Below, piece by piece: positions 1 to 11,864 of a stretch of DNA of 64,000 nucleotides. The notes below the pieces were generated by a model, which did no database searches, was not told where the DNA came from, and saw only the letters and a list, made by a program, of their open reading frames with translations. Within the stretch, counting starts at the first letter, position 1; every line of letters starts with the position of its first letter. This DNA is from Streptomyces coeruleorubidus. Its GTDB lineage: Bacteria; Actinomycetota; Actinomycetes; Streptomycetales; Streptomycetaceae. A program made the position numbers and the translations under genes. Location: contig NZ_CP118527.1 of the NCBI RefSeq assembly GCF_028885415.1, positions 6,758,001 through 6,822,000 of the forward strand, read 5' to 3'.

Positions 1-1
1 C

Positions 2-289
2 GTGCGCATGCCGCTGCACCCGGTCGCCATCGAGCTGCTGACGGAGGTGGGCCCGATGGCCGTCTCCTCCGCCAACCTGACCGGCCACCCGGCGCCGGAG
101 GACTGCGACGCCGCGCAGGAGATGCTCGGCGACTCCGTCTCCGTCTACCTGGACGGCGGCCCGACCCCCGGCAACGTCCCGTCGTCGATCGTCGACGTGA
201 CCCGTGAGGTGCCGCTGCTGCTGCGCGCCGGCGCGCTCTCCGCGGAAGAGCTGCGAAAGGTCGTACCCGACCTCGAGGTGGCGAATTGA
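2..289 (+). CDS. C-terminal part of a Sua5/YciO/YrdC-type threonylcarbamoyl-AMP synthase (5' end outside the window)
   Basis: The frame is open from the first codon of the window, so the gene begins upstream and about 95 C-terminal residues are visible. Residues such as PLHPVAIELL, the ANLTG motif and the closing LRAG segment are typical of the YrdC fold, which makes threonylcarbamoyl-AMP for the t6A modification of tRNA. In Streptomyces this gene usually follows prfA and prmC, which fits the neighbours seen here. The stop overlaps the TTG start of the next gene (TTGA), suggesting translational coupling. The GTG at base 2 is only the first in-frame start codon in the window, not the real start. 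The family call is fairly secure; catalytic residues of the N-terminal half cannot be checked. Confidence 0.8.
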   Translation: MRMPLHPVAIELLTEVGPMAVSSANLTGHPAPEDCDAAQEMLGDSVSVYLDGGPTPGNVPSSIVDVTREVPLLLRAGALSAEELRKVVPDLEVAN

Positions 290-966
290 CGGCCCCTGGA
301 GCGGGGCGTGGCATAGGCAACGGGGAAAGCGCGGCGGAGATCACGACGACGTTCGTGGGGCTTCCGCGCGACAGCTTCCGCATCCTCCACGTCAGCACCG
401 GCAACGTATGCCGCTCGCCCATCACCGAGCGGCTGACCCGCCATTTCGTGCGGGAGCGGCTCGGGATCCTGGGCGGCGGGCTGATCGTGGAGAGCGCGGG
501 CACCTGGGGTCACGAGGGCGCCCCCATGGAGGCCAACGCGGAGACCGTGCTGGCCGACTTCGGCGCGGACGCCTCCGGCTTCGTCGGCCGCGAGCTCCTC
601 GACGAGCACGTGATCCGCGCCGACCTGGTGCTGACCGCCACCCGGGACCACCGGGCGCAGGTCATCTCCATGGGCCATTCGGCGGGCCTGCGGACCTTCA
701 CGCTCAAGGAGTTCACCCGCCTGGTGAAGGCCATCGACCCGGCGACCCTGCCGCCCCTGGAGGAGGGCGTGGTCACCCGCGCGCGTGCGCTGGTGCGTGC
801 CGCGGCGGCTCTACGCGGGTGGCTGCTGGCCCCGAACGCCGAGGCGGACGAGGTGTACGACCCGTACGGGGCGCCCCTGACGTTCTTCCGGTCCATCGGG
901 GACGAGATACACCAGGCACTCGATCCGGTCGTCACGGCCCTCACGGGCGTCCCCGCAAAGACGTAA
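286..966 (+). CDS. low-molecular-weight protein tyrosine phosphatase-like protein with Ser in place of the nucleophilic Cys
   Basis: 226 aa, starting at TTG 286 inside the stop of the preceding gene. The P-loop region reads VSTGNVCRSP (about residues 36-45), which aligns with the LMW-PTP signature VCxGNxCRSP, but the first Cys (nucleophile of CX5R) is Ser37; the second Cys (Cys42) and Arg43 are present. A C-terminal YDPYG (general-acid Asp-Pro region) is kept. The fold assignment is good, but a normal phosphatase mechanism needs the missing Cys, so the protein may bind phosphotyrosine or phosphosugars, or act differently. The protein is longer than the usual 150-170 aa because of an N-terminal extension and an insertion. 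It sits between the YrdC gene and an SHMT-like gene. Confidence 0.75.
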   Translation: MTAPGAGRGIGNGESAAEITTTFVGLPRDSFRILHVSTGNVCRSPITERLTRHFVRERLGILGGGLIVESAGTWGHEGAPMEANAETVLADFGADASGFVGRELLDEHVIRADLVLTATRDHRAQVISMGHSAGLRTFTLKEFTRLVKAIDPATLPPLEEGVVTRARALVRAAAALRGWLLAPNAEADEVYDPYGAPLTFFRSIGDEIHQALDPVVTALTGVPAKT

Positions 967-1037
967 CGACCGAGCGCCCCGGGGGCCCCGGGCCTACATT
1001 GGACGTACGTCACCGTCGACGCCGCCCGGAGCCCACC

Positions 1038-2276
1038 ATGACGGTCACCCCTGCCATCGAGGCCGACCTCCTGCGCCGCCAGGACCCCGAACTCGCCGAC
1101 ATCCTGCTCGGCGAGCGGGAGCGGCAGGCGACCACACTCCAGCTGATCGCCGCCGAGAACTTCAGCTCGCCGGCCGTCCTGGCCGCCCTCGGCTCGCCGC
1201 TCGCCAACAAGTACGCCGAGGGCTACCCGGGAGCGCGGCACCACGGCGGCTGCGAGATCGTCGACGTCGCCGAACGCGTCGCCGTGGACCGGGCCAGGGC
1301 GCTGTTGGGCGCCGAGCACGCCAACGTCCAGTCCCACTCCGGCTCTTCGGCCGTCCTGGCCGCCTACGCCGCCCTGCTGCGGCCCGGCGACACCGTCCTC
1401 GCCCTCGGCCTGCCCTACGGCGGTCATCTCACGCACGGGTCGCCGGCGAACTTCTCCGGCCGCTGGTTCGACTTCGTCGGATACGGCGTGGAGGCCGAGT
1501 CCGGGCTGATCGACCACGACCAGGTGCGCACCCTGGCCCGCACGCGCCGGCCCAAGGCGATCGTGTGCGGCTCGATCGCCTACCCCCGGCACATCGACTA
1601 CGCGTTCTTCCGCGAGGTCGCCGACGAGGTGGGCGCCTTCCTCGTGGCGGACGCCGCGCACCCCATCGGGCTCGTCGCCGGGGGAGCGGCGCCGAACCCG
1701 GTGCCGTACGCGGACATCGTCTGTGCGACGACCCACAAGGTGCTGCGGGGTCCGCGCGGCGGCATGATCCTGTGCCGCGCGGAGCTGGCCGAGCGGGTCG
1801 ACCGGGCCGTGTTCCCTTTCACACAGGGCGGCGCGCAGATGCACACCATCGCCGCCAAGGCGGTCGCGTTCGGGGAGGCGGCAACACCGGCGTTCGCCGT
1901 GTACGCCCATCAGGTGGTCGCCAATGCGAGGGTTCTCGCGGCCCGGCTGGCCGCCGAGGGCCTGGTCGTCACCACGGGCGGCACGGACACCCACCTGATC
2001 ACCGCCGACCCGGCGCCGCTCGGCGTCGACGGCCGCACCGCCCGGGGCCGTCTCGCCGCCGCCGGCCTGGTCATGGACTGCTGCGCGCTGCCGCACGGCG
2101 ACGCCCGGGGACTCAGGCTGGGTACGGCCGCCGTCACCACGCAGGGCATGGGCGAGGCGGAGATGGCGCGGATCGCCGAGCTGCTCGCGGGGGTGCTCAG
2201 GGGCGTGACGGAGACCGCGAGGGCCCGTGAAGAAGTGCGGGAGCTGGCCGGTGGATTTCCGCCGTATCCCCGCTGA
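1038..2276 (+). CDS. serine hydroxymethyltransferase-like PLP enzyme (divergent GlyA paralogue)
   Basis: 412 aa. ATG 1038 was chosen because the SHMT homology begins here; the open frame extends much further upstream only because of GC bias. PLP-dependent fold type I enzyme. The lysine motif TTHKVLRGPRGG (Lys234), LIAAENF near residue 36, GGHLTHG near 128 and VADAAHP near 203 match SHMT. The usual R-Y-Y-G-G-C-E tyrosine pair is changed to RHHGGCE (His68-His69), and the usual SGSQAN is SGSSAV. Canonical SHMT interconverts serine and glycine with tetrahydrofolate; these changes suggest a specialised paralogue, perhaps with another aldol substrate. A second, canonical glyA would be expected elsewhere in the genome. 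Confidence 0.8.
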   Translation: MTVTPAIEADLLRRQDPELADILLGERERQATTLQLIAAENFSSPAVLAALGSPLANKYAEGYPGARHHGGCEIVDVAERVAVDRARALLGAEHANVQSHSGSSAVLAAYAALLRPGDTVLALGLPYGGHLTHGSPANFSGRWFDFVGYGVEAESGLIDHDQVRTLARTRRPKAIVCGSIAYPRHIDYAFFREVADEVGAFLVADAAHPIGLVAGGAAPNPVPYADIVCATTHKVLRGPRGGMILCRAELAERVDRAVFPFTQGGAQMHTIAAKAVAFGEAATPAFAVYAHQVVANARVLAARLAAEGLVVTTGGTDTHLITADPAPLGVDGRTARGRLAAAGLVMDCCALPHGDARGLRLGTAAVTTQGMGEAEMARIAELLAGVLRGVTETARAREEVRELAGGFPPYPR

Positions 2277-2405
2277 GACGGGGTAAGCGCACCAGGGTGC
2301 ACAGCTACTCGTGCAACCATCGTCGCTACCCGGAAGTCCCCACTCATATGCGCGCATCGCTAGGGTGTGGGGCTGTGATGGCCAGCGAGACCTGTGGGGA
2401 AGCCC

Positions 2406-3749
2406 GTGCGTGAATACCTGCTGACGCTCTGCATCACGGCCGCGGTGACGTATCTGCTGACAGGGCCGGTACGGAAGTTCGCGATCGTGGCCGGAGCGAT
2501 GCCGGAGATCCGGGCACGTGACGTGCACCGGGAACCCACTCCGCGGCTCGGCGGGATCGCGATGTTCTTCGGCCTGTGCGCGGGTCTGCTGGTCGCCGAC
2601 CACCTGACCAACCTCAGTCAGGTCTTCGAGACGTCGAACGAACCCCGGGCGCTGCTGTCCGGGGCGGCGGTGATCTGGCTGATCGGTGTGCTGGACGACA
2701 AGTTCGAGATCGACGCCCTGATCAAGCTCGGCGGCCAGATGATCGCCGCGGGCGTGATGGTCGTACAGGGTCTGACGATCCTGTGGCTGCCGATCCCGGG
2801 CATCGGCTCGGTCGCGCTCACCCAGTGGCAGGGCACCCTGCTGACGGTGGCGCTGGTCGTCATCACCATCAACGCGGTCAACTTCGTCGACGGCCTGGAC
2901 GGCCTCGCGGCCGGCATGGTCTGCATCGCGGCCACCGCGTTCTTCCTGTACGCCTACCGGATCTGGTACTCGTACGGCATCGAGGCCGCCGCCCCCGCCA
3001 CGCTCTTCTCGGCGATCCTGATGGGCATGTGCCTGGGCTTCCTACCGCACAACATGCACCCGGCGCGGATCTTCATGGGCGACTCGGGCTCGATGCTGAT
3101 CGGCCTGGTCCTGGCCGCCGGCGCGATCTCGATCACCGGGCAGGTCGACCCGGACGCGCTCAACCTCTACGTCGGGTCGGAGAAGGAGGCCGTGCACCAG
3201 ACGGTCCCCGTCTACATCCCGCTGCTGCTGCCGCTGACGATCATCGCGGTGCCGGCCGCCGACCTGATCCTGGCGATCGTGCGCCGCACCTGGCGCGGCC
3301 AGTCGCCGTTCGCGGCCGACCGGGGCCACCTGCACCACCGCCTGCTGGAGATCGGCCACTCGCACAGCCGGGCCGTGCTGATCATGTACTTCTGGTCGGC
3401 GCTGATCGCCTTCGGGGCGCTGGCCTACTCGGTCAACTCGGCGTCCATGTGGATCGTGCTCGGCATCGTGTTCCTCAGCGCGATCGGCCTGGCCCTGCTC
3501 CTGCTGCCGCGCTTCACGCCGCGCGCCCCGCGCTGGATGGAGCGGTTCGTGCCGCCCCGTTACCGGCGCCGCGGGGTCCCGGCCCTGGCACCCGAGGCCT
3601 CCACGCCGGCGTCCGCCGCCGAGCAGCCGGCCTCGCTCGCGCGTGAGAACCACGCCCCGGTCGTGTCCGGGGTCTCAGGAGTCAACGGGGCCACCGCCGT
3701 TGGTGCCCGTTCGCGGCTGGCGGACCGGCGTAAGGCCGGGACAAGGTAA
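2406..3749 (+). CDS. undecaprenyl-phosphate N-acetylhexosamine-1-phosphate transferase (WecA/TarO/MraY family)
   Basis: 447 aa polytopic membrane enzyme with about ten hydrophobic segments. GTG 2406 is preferred over GTG 2394 because GGGGAA lies a proper distance upstream of it. It shows the family's catalytic Asp motif VNFVDGLDGLAAG, the cytosolic segment PARIFMGDSGSM, and the DRGHLHHRLL histidine motif typical of the WecA/TarO branch rather than MraY. It should transfer a UDP-sugar phosphate to undecaprenyl phosphate as the first step of teichoic-acid or other wall glycopolymer synthesis. The last 70 residues are Ala/Pro-rich and cytoplasmic, of unknown role. It sits upstream of the ATP synthase operon in the same orientation, separated by a 300-base leader. 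Confidence 0.88.
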   Translation: MREYLLTLCITAAVTYLLTGPVRKFAIVAGAMPEIRARDVHREPTPRLGGIAMFFGLCAGLLVADHLTNLSQVFETSNEPRALLSGAAVIWLIGVLDDKFEIDALIKLGGQMIAAGVMVVQGLTILWLPIPGIGSVALTQWQGTLLTVALVVITINAVNFVDGLDGLAAGMVCIAATAFFLYAYRIWYSYGIEAAAPATLFSAILMGMCLGFLPHNMHPARIFMGDSGSMLIGLVLAAGAISITGQVDPDALNLYVGSEKEAVHQTVPVYIPLLLPLTIIAVPAADLILAIVRRTWRGQSPFAADRGHLHHRLLEIGHSHSRAVLIMYFWSALIAFGALAYSVNSASMWIVLGIVFLSAIGLALLLLPRFTPRAPRWMERFVPPRYRRRGVPALAPEASTPASAAEQPASLARENHAPVVSGVSGVNGATAVGARSRLADRRKAGTR

Positions 3750-4046
3750 GAATCTGACTAGAGCATTGCCAAGTCGTGGGGTTGCGATGGGGGAGCGAAA
3801 CGCCCCAATACCAGACAAGTCGGCGGTGTTCTCGCTCAGACGCGCATGTTCACTCTCATGTGTGACTGTGCGCACACCTTCAGGTAAAGACTGCATCAAA
3901 TAGTTTGTGATACGGTTCACGAGAACCCCCGGATAGAGCCGAAGGGCCGTAGTGCGACGGCCCATTGGTGTGAGGTCTCCACTCAGCCCGGGACTACGCT
4001 CGTCCATGACGACACCCCTGCCCCCTGCGAAAGCGGAGATGCCGCC
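3750..4046 (+). promoter_or_regulatory. intergenic leader with the probable atp operon promoter
   Basis: About 300 non-coding bases, locally AT-richer around 3880-3920. The segment TTTGTGATACGGTTC (about 3904-3918) contains a TACGGT that could serve as a -10 element, but no good TTGACA-like partner is seen. GGTTC-ACGA-GAACC at 3914-3927 is a short inverted repeat. Placement of the promoter is inference; no start site can be fixed from sequence alone. Confidence 0.3.
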
Positions 4047-4484
4047 ATGCCGTCCAATGACGCCCGGATCTTGGCCCAGGCCGCCGTGCCCACGGCTGCC
4101 GTCGGTGCTGTTGCCGCCGTCATTAGTGGCGTGGTCGCCGGTGGCAAGGGGGCGATCGGGGCGGTCGCCGCGACGCTCGTGGTGATCCTGTTCATGGGGA
4201 TCGGTCTCTACGTCCTGCAGCGCACTGCCAAATCGCTTCCGCACCTTTTCCAGGCGATGGGCTTGATGCTCTACGCGGCGCAGATCCTTCTGCTGTTCGT
4301 CTTCGTCGCCGCGTTCAAGAACACGACGCTGTTCGACCCCAAAGTCTTCGCCATCACGCTCGTCGTCGGCACCCTCGCGTGGATCGCCGCTCAGACGCGT
4401 GCCCACATGAAGGCCAAGATCCTTTACGTCGAGCCCGATTCGACGACGGGCGGGAAGCCCGAAAAGTCGGGGCACTCGTCGTGA
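4047..4484 (+). CDS. atpI: ATP synthase protein I (AtpI)
   Basis: 145 aa with four hydrophobic segments (about residues 12-34, 36-58, 68-90, 97-115), as in AtpI proteins that head atp operons and assist assembly of the c-ring or act as a small ion channel. ATG 4047 follows a GCGGAG Shine-Dalgarno sequence. Identity rests mostly on the membrane profile and its place immediately before atpB. Sequence conservation of this family is low, but position and length fit well. Confidence 0.85.
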   Translation: MPSNDARILAQAAVPTAAVGAVAAVISGVVAGGKGAIGAVAATLVVILFMGIGLYVLQRTAKSLPHLFQAMGLMLYAAQILLLFVFVAAFKNTTLFDPKVFAITLVVGTLAWIAAQTRAHMKAKILYVEPDSTTGGKPEKSGHSS

Positions 4485-4709
4485 GGGGTAGGCCCGGGAT
4501 AAAGAGGCATGAGATCTCCTGCTATCGTCCGGTGCCAACTGCGGCATCGCGGGCGCGGGCATCCGAGCTGACGCCTGCTCCATCGCGAGGCGAGATGCCC
4601 CCCAGCCGCCCCCACATCCGTAACACCAGTCCCGTGCCGAACCGCGGCTCTGTGCCGCGCCGACACAACGAGGTTGCCGTACCCATGCGTCACGCCGAAG
4701 GAGCCCGCG

Positions 4710-5839
<1,130 letters not shown>

Positions 5840-5880
5840 CGAACGCTGACGAGCCGAACCTTTCGACGAAAGGCACTGAT

Positions 5881-6429
5881 GTGATCGCCAACCTGGTACA
5901 GCTGGCGGCCGAGGAAGAGCAGAACCCGCTCATTCCTCCGGGCCCCGAGCTGCTCGTCGGCACCATCGCCTTCGCCATCGTGTTCTTCTTCTTCTGGAAG
6001 AAGCTGCTTCCGAACATCAACAAGGTTCTGGAAGAGCGCCGCGCGGCGATCGAAGGCGGTATCGAAGAGGCCGAGACCATGAAGGTCGAGGCCCAGAGCG
6101 TCCTTGAGCAGTACAAGGCACAGCTCGCCGAGGCCCGGCACGAGGCCGCGCGTCTGCGCCAGGAGGCGCAGGAGCAGGGTGCCGCCCTCATCGCCGAGAT
6201 GCGGGCCGAGGGCCAGCGGCAGCGCGAGGAGATCGTCGCCGCCGGTCACGCCCAGATCGAGGCCGACCGCAAGGCGGCGTCGTCCGCGCTGCGCCAGGAC
6301 GTCGGCAAGCTCGCCACCGACCTGGCCGGCAAGCTCGTTGGCGAGTCCCTCGAGGACCACGCCCGCCAGAGCCGCGTGATCGACCGGTTCCTCGACGACC
6401 TCGAGGAGAAGGCCGAGGCCGGCCGATGA
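5881..6429 (+). CDS. atpF: F0F1 ATP synthase subunit b
   Basis: 182 aa, GTG start after CGAAAGG. One N-terminal membrane helix (about residues 24-41, rich in Phe, ending WKKLLP) is followed by a long charged alpha-helix with Glu/Ala/Arg repeats, which makes the peripheral stalk. The roughly 20-residue extension before the helix is usual in actinobacteria. The stop overlaps the ATG of atpH (ATGA), indicating coupled translation. Confidence 0.95.
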   Translation: MIANLVQLAAEEEQNPLIPPGPELLVGTIAFAIVFFFFWKKLLPNINKVLEERRAAIEGGIEEAETMKVEAQSVLEQYKAQLAEARHEAARLRQEAQEQGAALIAEMRAEGQRQREEIVAAGHAQIEADRKAASSALRQDVGKLATDLAGKLVGESLEDHARQSRVIDRFLDDLEEKAEAGR

Positions 6430-7241
6430 ACGGAGCGAGCCGCGAGGCCCTGGCAGCCGCACGCGAGCGTCTCGACGCGCTGACGGACTCCACGTCCGTG
6501 GACGCCGGCTCGCTCGCCGACGAGCTGGCCGCCGTCACCGCGCTGCTCGACCGCGAGGTGTCGCTGCGTCGGGTCCTCACCGACCCGGCACAGGCCGGTG
6601 AGGCCAAGGCCGAACTGGCCCAGCGCCTGCTCGGCACCCAGGTCAGCGGCCCGGCCGCCGACCTGGTCGCCGGAATGGTGCGCTCCCGCTGGTCGCAGTC
6701 GCGCGACCTGGTGGACGCACTGGAGACGCTGGCCGACACCGCCGACCTCACCGCCGCGCAGAAGGCGGGCAAGCTCGACGACGTCGAGGACGAGCTGTTC
6801 CGCTTCGGGCGGATCGTCTCCGGCAGCACCGAGCTGCGCGCCGCGCTGACCGACCGCAAGGCCACCACCTCGGCCAAGGGCGCGCTGCTGCGCAGCCTGC
6901 TCGGCGGCCGGGCGCAGGCGGCCACCGAGCGTCTGGTGACGCGCCTTGTGACCGCGCCGCGGGGACGTAGCCTGGAGTCGGGACTGGAATCCCTGTCCAA
7001 GCTCGCCGCCGAGCGCCGGGACCGCATGGTCGCCACCGTCACCTCGGCGGTACCGCTGAGCGACGCGCAGAAGCAGCGCCTGGGCGCCGCCCTCGCGAAG
7101 CTCTACGGCCGCAAGATGCACCTCAACCTGGACGTGGACCCCGAGGTCCTCGGCGGGATCCGGGTGCAGGTCGGCGACGAGGTCATCAACGGCTCCCTCG
7201 CGGACCGCATCGAGGACGCCAGCCGCCGGCTCACGAGCTGA
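6426..7241 (+). CDS. atpH: F0F1 ATP synthase subunit delta
   Basis: 271 aa, overlapping atpF by four bases. Actinobacterial delta subunits are longer than the E. coli subunit (about 180 aa), and this length fits. The C-terminal part KMHLNLDVDPEVLGGIRVQVGDEVINGSL contains the family's conserved GG(I/L)xxxxGxxxxDxS-like segment. It links the b-stalk to the top of F1. It is followed by the largest gap in the operon, 123 bases before atpA. Confidence 0.95.
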   Translation: MNGASREALAAARERLDALTDSTSVDAGSLADELAAVTALLDREVSLRRVLTDPAQAGEAKAELAQRLLGTQVSGPAADLVAGMVRSRWSQSRDLVDALETLADTADLTAAQKAGKLDDVEDELFRFGRIVSGSTELRAALTDRKATTSAKGALLRSLLGGRAQAATERLVTRLVTAPRGRSLESGLESLSKLAAERRDRMVATVTSAVPLSDAQKQRLGAALAKLYGRKMHLNLDVDPEVLGGIRVQVGDEVINGSLADRIEDASRRLTS

Positions 7242-7364
7242 GCAGCAACTCAATAGCAGTACGTACTTACTACGGCCCTGGTTGGGCCGTGCAGAAGAAT
7301 CCTGGGGGTCCCCCCCAGACCCCCTAAGAAACTTCGGGCCCAACAAGGAGAGCAGGGAACCCAG
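7242..7364 (+). promoter_or_regulatory. structured spacer between atpH and atpA
   Basis: This gap carries a 7-bp hairpin ACGGCCC/GGGCCGT (7272-7278 with 7284-7290), a G-run/C-run palindrome (about 7302-7324, CTGGGGG...CCCCCAG), and GGCCCAAC at 7337-7344, complementary to GTTGGGCC at 7281-7288. The last pairing competes with the first hairpin and lies directly against the AAGGAG ribosome site at 7345-7350 of atpA. It could tune atpA translation or processing; function is inferred from pairing only. Confidence 0.45.
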
Positions 7365-8954
7365 ATGGCGGAGCTCACGATCCGGCCGGAGGAGATCCGG
7401 GACGCGCTGGAGAACTTCGTCCAGGCGTACAAGCCGGACGCGGCCTCGCGCGAGGAGGTCGGTACGGTCACCTTTGCCGGCGACGGCATCGCGAAGGTCG
7501 AGGGCCTGCCCTCGACCATGGCCAACGAACTGCTGAAGTTCGAGGACGGCACCCTCGGCCTCGCCCTCAACCTCGAGGAGCGCGAGATCGGTGCCATCGT
7601 CCTCGGTGAGTTCAGCGGCATCGAGGAGGGGCAGCCGGTCAGCCGTACCGGCGAGGTCCTGTCCGTCGCGGTCGGCGAGGGCTACCTCGGCCGCGTGGTG
7701 GACCCCCTCGGCACCCCGATCGACGGCCTCGGCGAGATCGAGACCGACAGCCGTCGCGCCCTGGAGCTGCAGGCTCCGGGCGTCATGGTCCGCAAGTCGG
7801 TGCACGAGCCGATGGAGACGGGCTACAAGGCCGTCGACACCATGACCCCGATCGGCCGTGGCCAGCGTCAGCTGATCATCGGCGACCGCCAGACCGGCAA
7901 GACCGCCCTGGCCGTCGACACGATCATCAACCAGCGTGACAACTGGCGCTCGGGCGACCCGAACAAGCAGGTCCGCTGCATCTACGTCGCCATCGGCCAG
8001 AAGGGCTCCACCATCGCCGGCGTGCGCGGCGCTCTGGAGGAGGCCGGCGCGCTGGAGTACACGACCATCGTCGCCGCCCCGGCGTCCGACCCGGCCGGCT
8101 TCAAGTACCTGGCGCCGTACACCGGTTCGGCCATCGGCCAGCACTGGATGTACCAGGGCAAGCACGTCCTGATCATCTTCGACGACCTGTCGAAGCAGGC
8201 CGACGCCTACCGTGCCGTGTCGCTGCTGCTGCGCCGCCCGCCGGGCCGTGAGGCCTACCCGGGTGACGTCTTCTACCTGCACTCCCGCCTGCTGGAGCGC
8301 TGCGCCAAGCTCTCCGACGAGATGGGTGCCGGCTCGATGACCGGTCTGCCGATCGTCGAGACCAAGGCCAACGACGTCTCGGCGTTCATCCCGACCAACG
8401 TCATCTCCATCACCGACGGCCAGTGCTTCCTGGAGTCGGACCTGTTCAACGCCGGTCAGCGCCCCGCGCTGAACGTCGGTATCTCGGTCTCCCGAGTCGG
8501 TGGCTCCGCCCAGCACAAGGCGATCCGCCAGGTCTCCGGCCGTCTGCGTGTGGACCTCGCCCAGTTCCGTGAGCTGGAGGCGTTCGCCGCCTTCGGTTCC
8601 GACCTGGACGCCGCGTCCAAGGCGCAGCTGGAGCGTGGTCAGCGCATGGTCGAGCTGCTGAAGCAGCCGCAGTACCAGCCGATGGCCACCGAGGACCAGG
8701 TCGTCTCCATCTGGGCCGGCACCACCGGCAAGATGGACGAGGTTCCGGTCGCCGACATCCGCCGCTTCGAGAAGGAGCTGCTGGAGTACCTGCACCGCAA
8801 GGAGCAGGGCCTGCTGACCTCCATCCGCGAGGGCGGGAAGATGTCGGACGACACCCTCCAGGCCATGGCCGACGCCATCGCGGAGTTCAAGAAGCAGTTC
8901 GAGACCTCCGACGGCAAGCTGCTCGGCGAGGACGCCCCGGCTGCCGGCAAGTGA
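7365..8954 (+). CDS. atpA: F0F1 ATP synthase subunit alpha
   Basis: 529 aa. Walker A GDRQTGKT is at residues 173-180, preceded by the [13 protein letters not shown] segment, and the [16 protein letters not shown] signature of alpha subunits is present. It binds non-catalytic nucleotide in the F1 hexamer. It is longer than E. coli alpha (513 aa) because of a C-terminal extension, as in other actinobacteria. ATG 7365 follows AAGGAG. Confidence 0.97.
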   Translation: MAELTIRPEEIRDALENFVQAYKPDAASREEVGTVTFAGDGIAKVEGLPSTMANELLKFEDGTLGLALNLEEREIGAIVLGEFSGIEEGQPVSRTGEVLSVAVGEGYLGRVVDPLGTPIDGLGEIETDSRRALELQAPGVMVRKSVHEPMETGYKAVDTMTPIGRGQRQLIIGDRQTGKTALAVDTIINQRDNWRSGDPNKQVRCIYVAIGQKGSTIAGVRGALEEAGALEYTTIVAAPASDPAGFKYLAPYTGSAIGQHWMYQGKHVLIIFDDLSKQADAYRAVSLLLRRPPGREAYPGDVFYLHSRLLERCAKLSDEMGAGSMTGLPIVETKANDVSAFIPTNVISITDGQCFLESDLFNAGQRPALNVGISVSRVGGSAQHKAIRQVSGRLRVDLAQFRELEAFAAFGSDLDAASKAQLERGQRMVELLKQPQYQPMATEDQVVSIWAGTTGKMDEVPVADIRRFEKELLEYLHRKEQGLLTSIREGGKMSDDTLQAMADAIAEFKKQFETSDGKLLGEDAPAAGK

Positions 8955-8974
8955 CGACGGAAGGGACCTGACTC

Positions 8975-9892
8975 ATGGGAGCCCAGCTCCGGGTCTACAA
9001 GCGTCGCATCCGATCCGTCTCCGCGACCAAGAAGATCACGAAGGCGATGGAGATGATCGCCGCCTCGCGCGTCGTCAAGGCGCAGCGCAAGGTGGCGGCG
9101 TCCACGCCGTACGCGACCGAGCTCACCCGGGCGGTCACGGCGGTCGCCACCGGATCGAACACCAAGCACCCGCTGACGACGGAGCCGGAGAACTCGACCC
9201 GCGCCGCGGTCCTGCTCCTCACGAGCGACCGCGGCCTGGCCGGCGCCTTCAACTCCAACGCCATCAAGGCCGCGGAGAGGCTCACGGCGAAGCTCGAAGG
9301 TGAGGGCAAGGAGGTCGTCAGCTACATCGTCGGCCGCCGTGGTCTGGCCCACTACAACTTCCGCGAGCGCAAGGTCGCGGAGTCGTTCACGGGCTTCACC
9401 GACGACCCGTCGTACGCGGACGCCAAGAAGGTCGCGGCCCCGCTGATCGAGGCCATCGAGACGGAGACGGCCGAGGGCGGCGTGGACGAGCTCCACATCG
9501 TCTACACCGAGTTCGTGTCGATGATGACGCAGACGGCCATCGAGGCCCGGCTGCTGCCGCTCAGCCTCGAAGAGGTCGAGAAGGAGGCGAAGCCCAAGGG
9601 CGAGATCCTCCCGCTGTTCGACTTCGAGCCCTCGGCGGAGGACGTCCTGGACGCCCTGCTGCCGCGCTATGTGGAGAGCCGGATCTACAACGCGCTGCTC
9701 CAGTCGGCCGCCTCCAAGCACGCCGCCACGCGGCGCGCGATGAAGTCGGCCACCGACAACGCCGGAGAGCTCATCGAGACGCTCACCCGGCTTGCCAACC
9801 AGGCCCGCCAGGCCGAAATCACCCAGGAAATCAGCGAGATCGTCGGTGGCGCCAGTGCCCTGGCCGACGCGACCGCGGGGAGTGACCGATAA
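8975..9892 (+). CDS. atpG: F0F1 ATP synthase subunit gamma
   Basis: 305 aa. The N-terminal helix [22 protein letters not shown] and the C-terminal helix [18 protein letters not shown] form the coiled central shaft; both are clearly present. [15 protein letters not shown] is the conserved core strand. ATG 8975 follows GGAAGGGA. The stop TAA is directly followed by the atpD start with no spacer. Confidence 0.96.
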   Translation: MGAQLRVYKRRIRSVSATKKITKAMEMIAASRVVKAQRKVAASTPYATELTRAVTAVATGSNTKHPLTTEPENSTRAAVLLLTSDRGLAGAFNSNAIKAAERLTAKLEGEGKEVVSYIVGRRGLAHYNFRERKVAESFTGFTDDPSYADAKKVAAPLIEAIETETAEGGVDELHIVYTEFVSMMTQTAIEARLLPLSLEEVEKEAKPKGEILPLFDFEPSAEDVLDALLPRYVESRIYNALLQSAASKHAATRRAMKSATDNAGELIETLTRLANQARQAEITQEISEIVGGASALADATAGSDR

Positions 9893-11329
<1,437 letters not shown>

Positions 11330-11461
11330 GCCTCGCGCTCGACATGTGAGCCTCGTGCTCATGACGGAGGGGGCGGGCGCGTCCCGCCCCCTCCGTCACG
11401 CCTACTAGACTTGTAACCAACACCCGGCACTCCCGCCGGGTGGTGACCCGAGGAGCCACCC

Positions 11462-11839
11462 TTGGCTGCTGAGCTGCACGTCGCGCTGGTCGCGGCCGAC
11501 CGTGAGGTCTGGTCCGGCCAGGCCACCCTGGTCGTCGCGCGCACCACGTCCGGCGACATCGGCGTCATGCCCGGTCACCAGCCGCTGCTCGGTGTGCTGG
11601 AGTCGGGCCCGGTGACCATCCGTACGAGTGATGGCGGGACGGTCGTCGCCGCGGTCCACGGCGGTTTCATCTCGTTCGCGGACGACAAGCTCTCGCTGCT
11701 CGCCGAAGTCGCGGAGCTGTCGGACGAGATCGATGTCCAGCGCGCGGAGCAGGAGCTGGAGCGTGCGAAGGCGGAGGACGACGCGGAGGCCCAGCGCCGC
11801 GCGGACGTCCGTCTGCGTGCGGCCACGGCGGCGCGCTGA
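11462..11839 (+). CDS. atpC: F0F1 ATP synthase subunit epsilon
   Basis: 125 aa, TTG start at 11462 with CGAGGAG eight bases upstream. N-terminal beta-sandwich with the signature GDIGVMPGHQPLLGVLESGPV, followed by a C-terminal helical hairpin rich in Glu/Ala/Arg (about residues 88-125). It contacts the c-ring and can inhibit hydrolysis. Last gene of the operon; a strong hairpin terminator follows 25 bases later. Confidence 0.95.
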   Translation: MAAELHVALVAADREVWSGQATLVVARTTSGDIGVMPGHQPLLGVLESGPVTIRTSDGGTVVAAVHGGFISFADDKLSLLAEVAELSDEIDVQRAEQELERAKAEDDAEAQRRADVRLRAATAAR

Positions 11840-11864
11840 CCCCGCCCGCCGTGTGATGACGTCA

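Noticed and set aside
3643..3903. Small plus-strand gene before atpI
   Set aside because: It begins inside the WecA-type gene in another frame, has no ribosome site, and its tail lies in the AT-richer promoter region.
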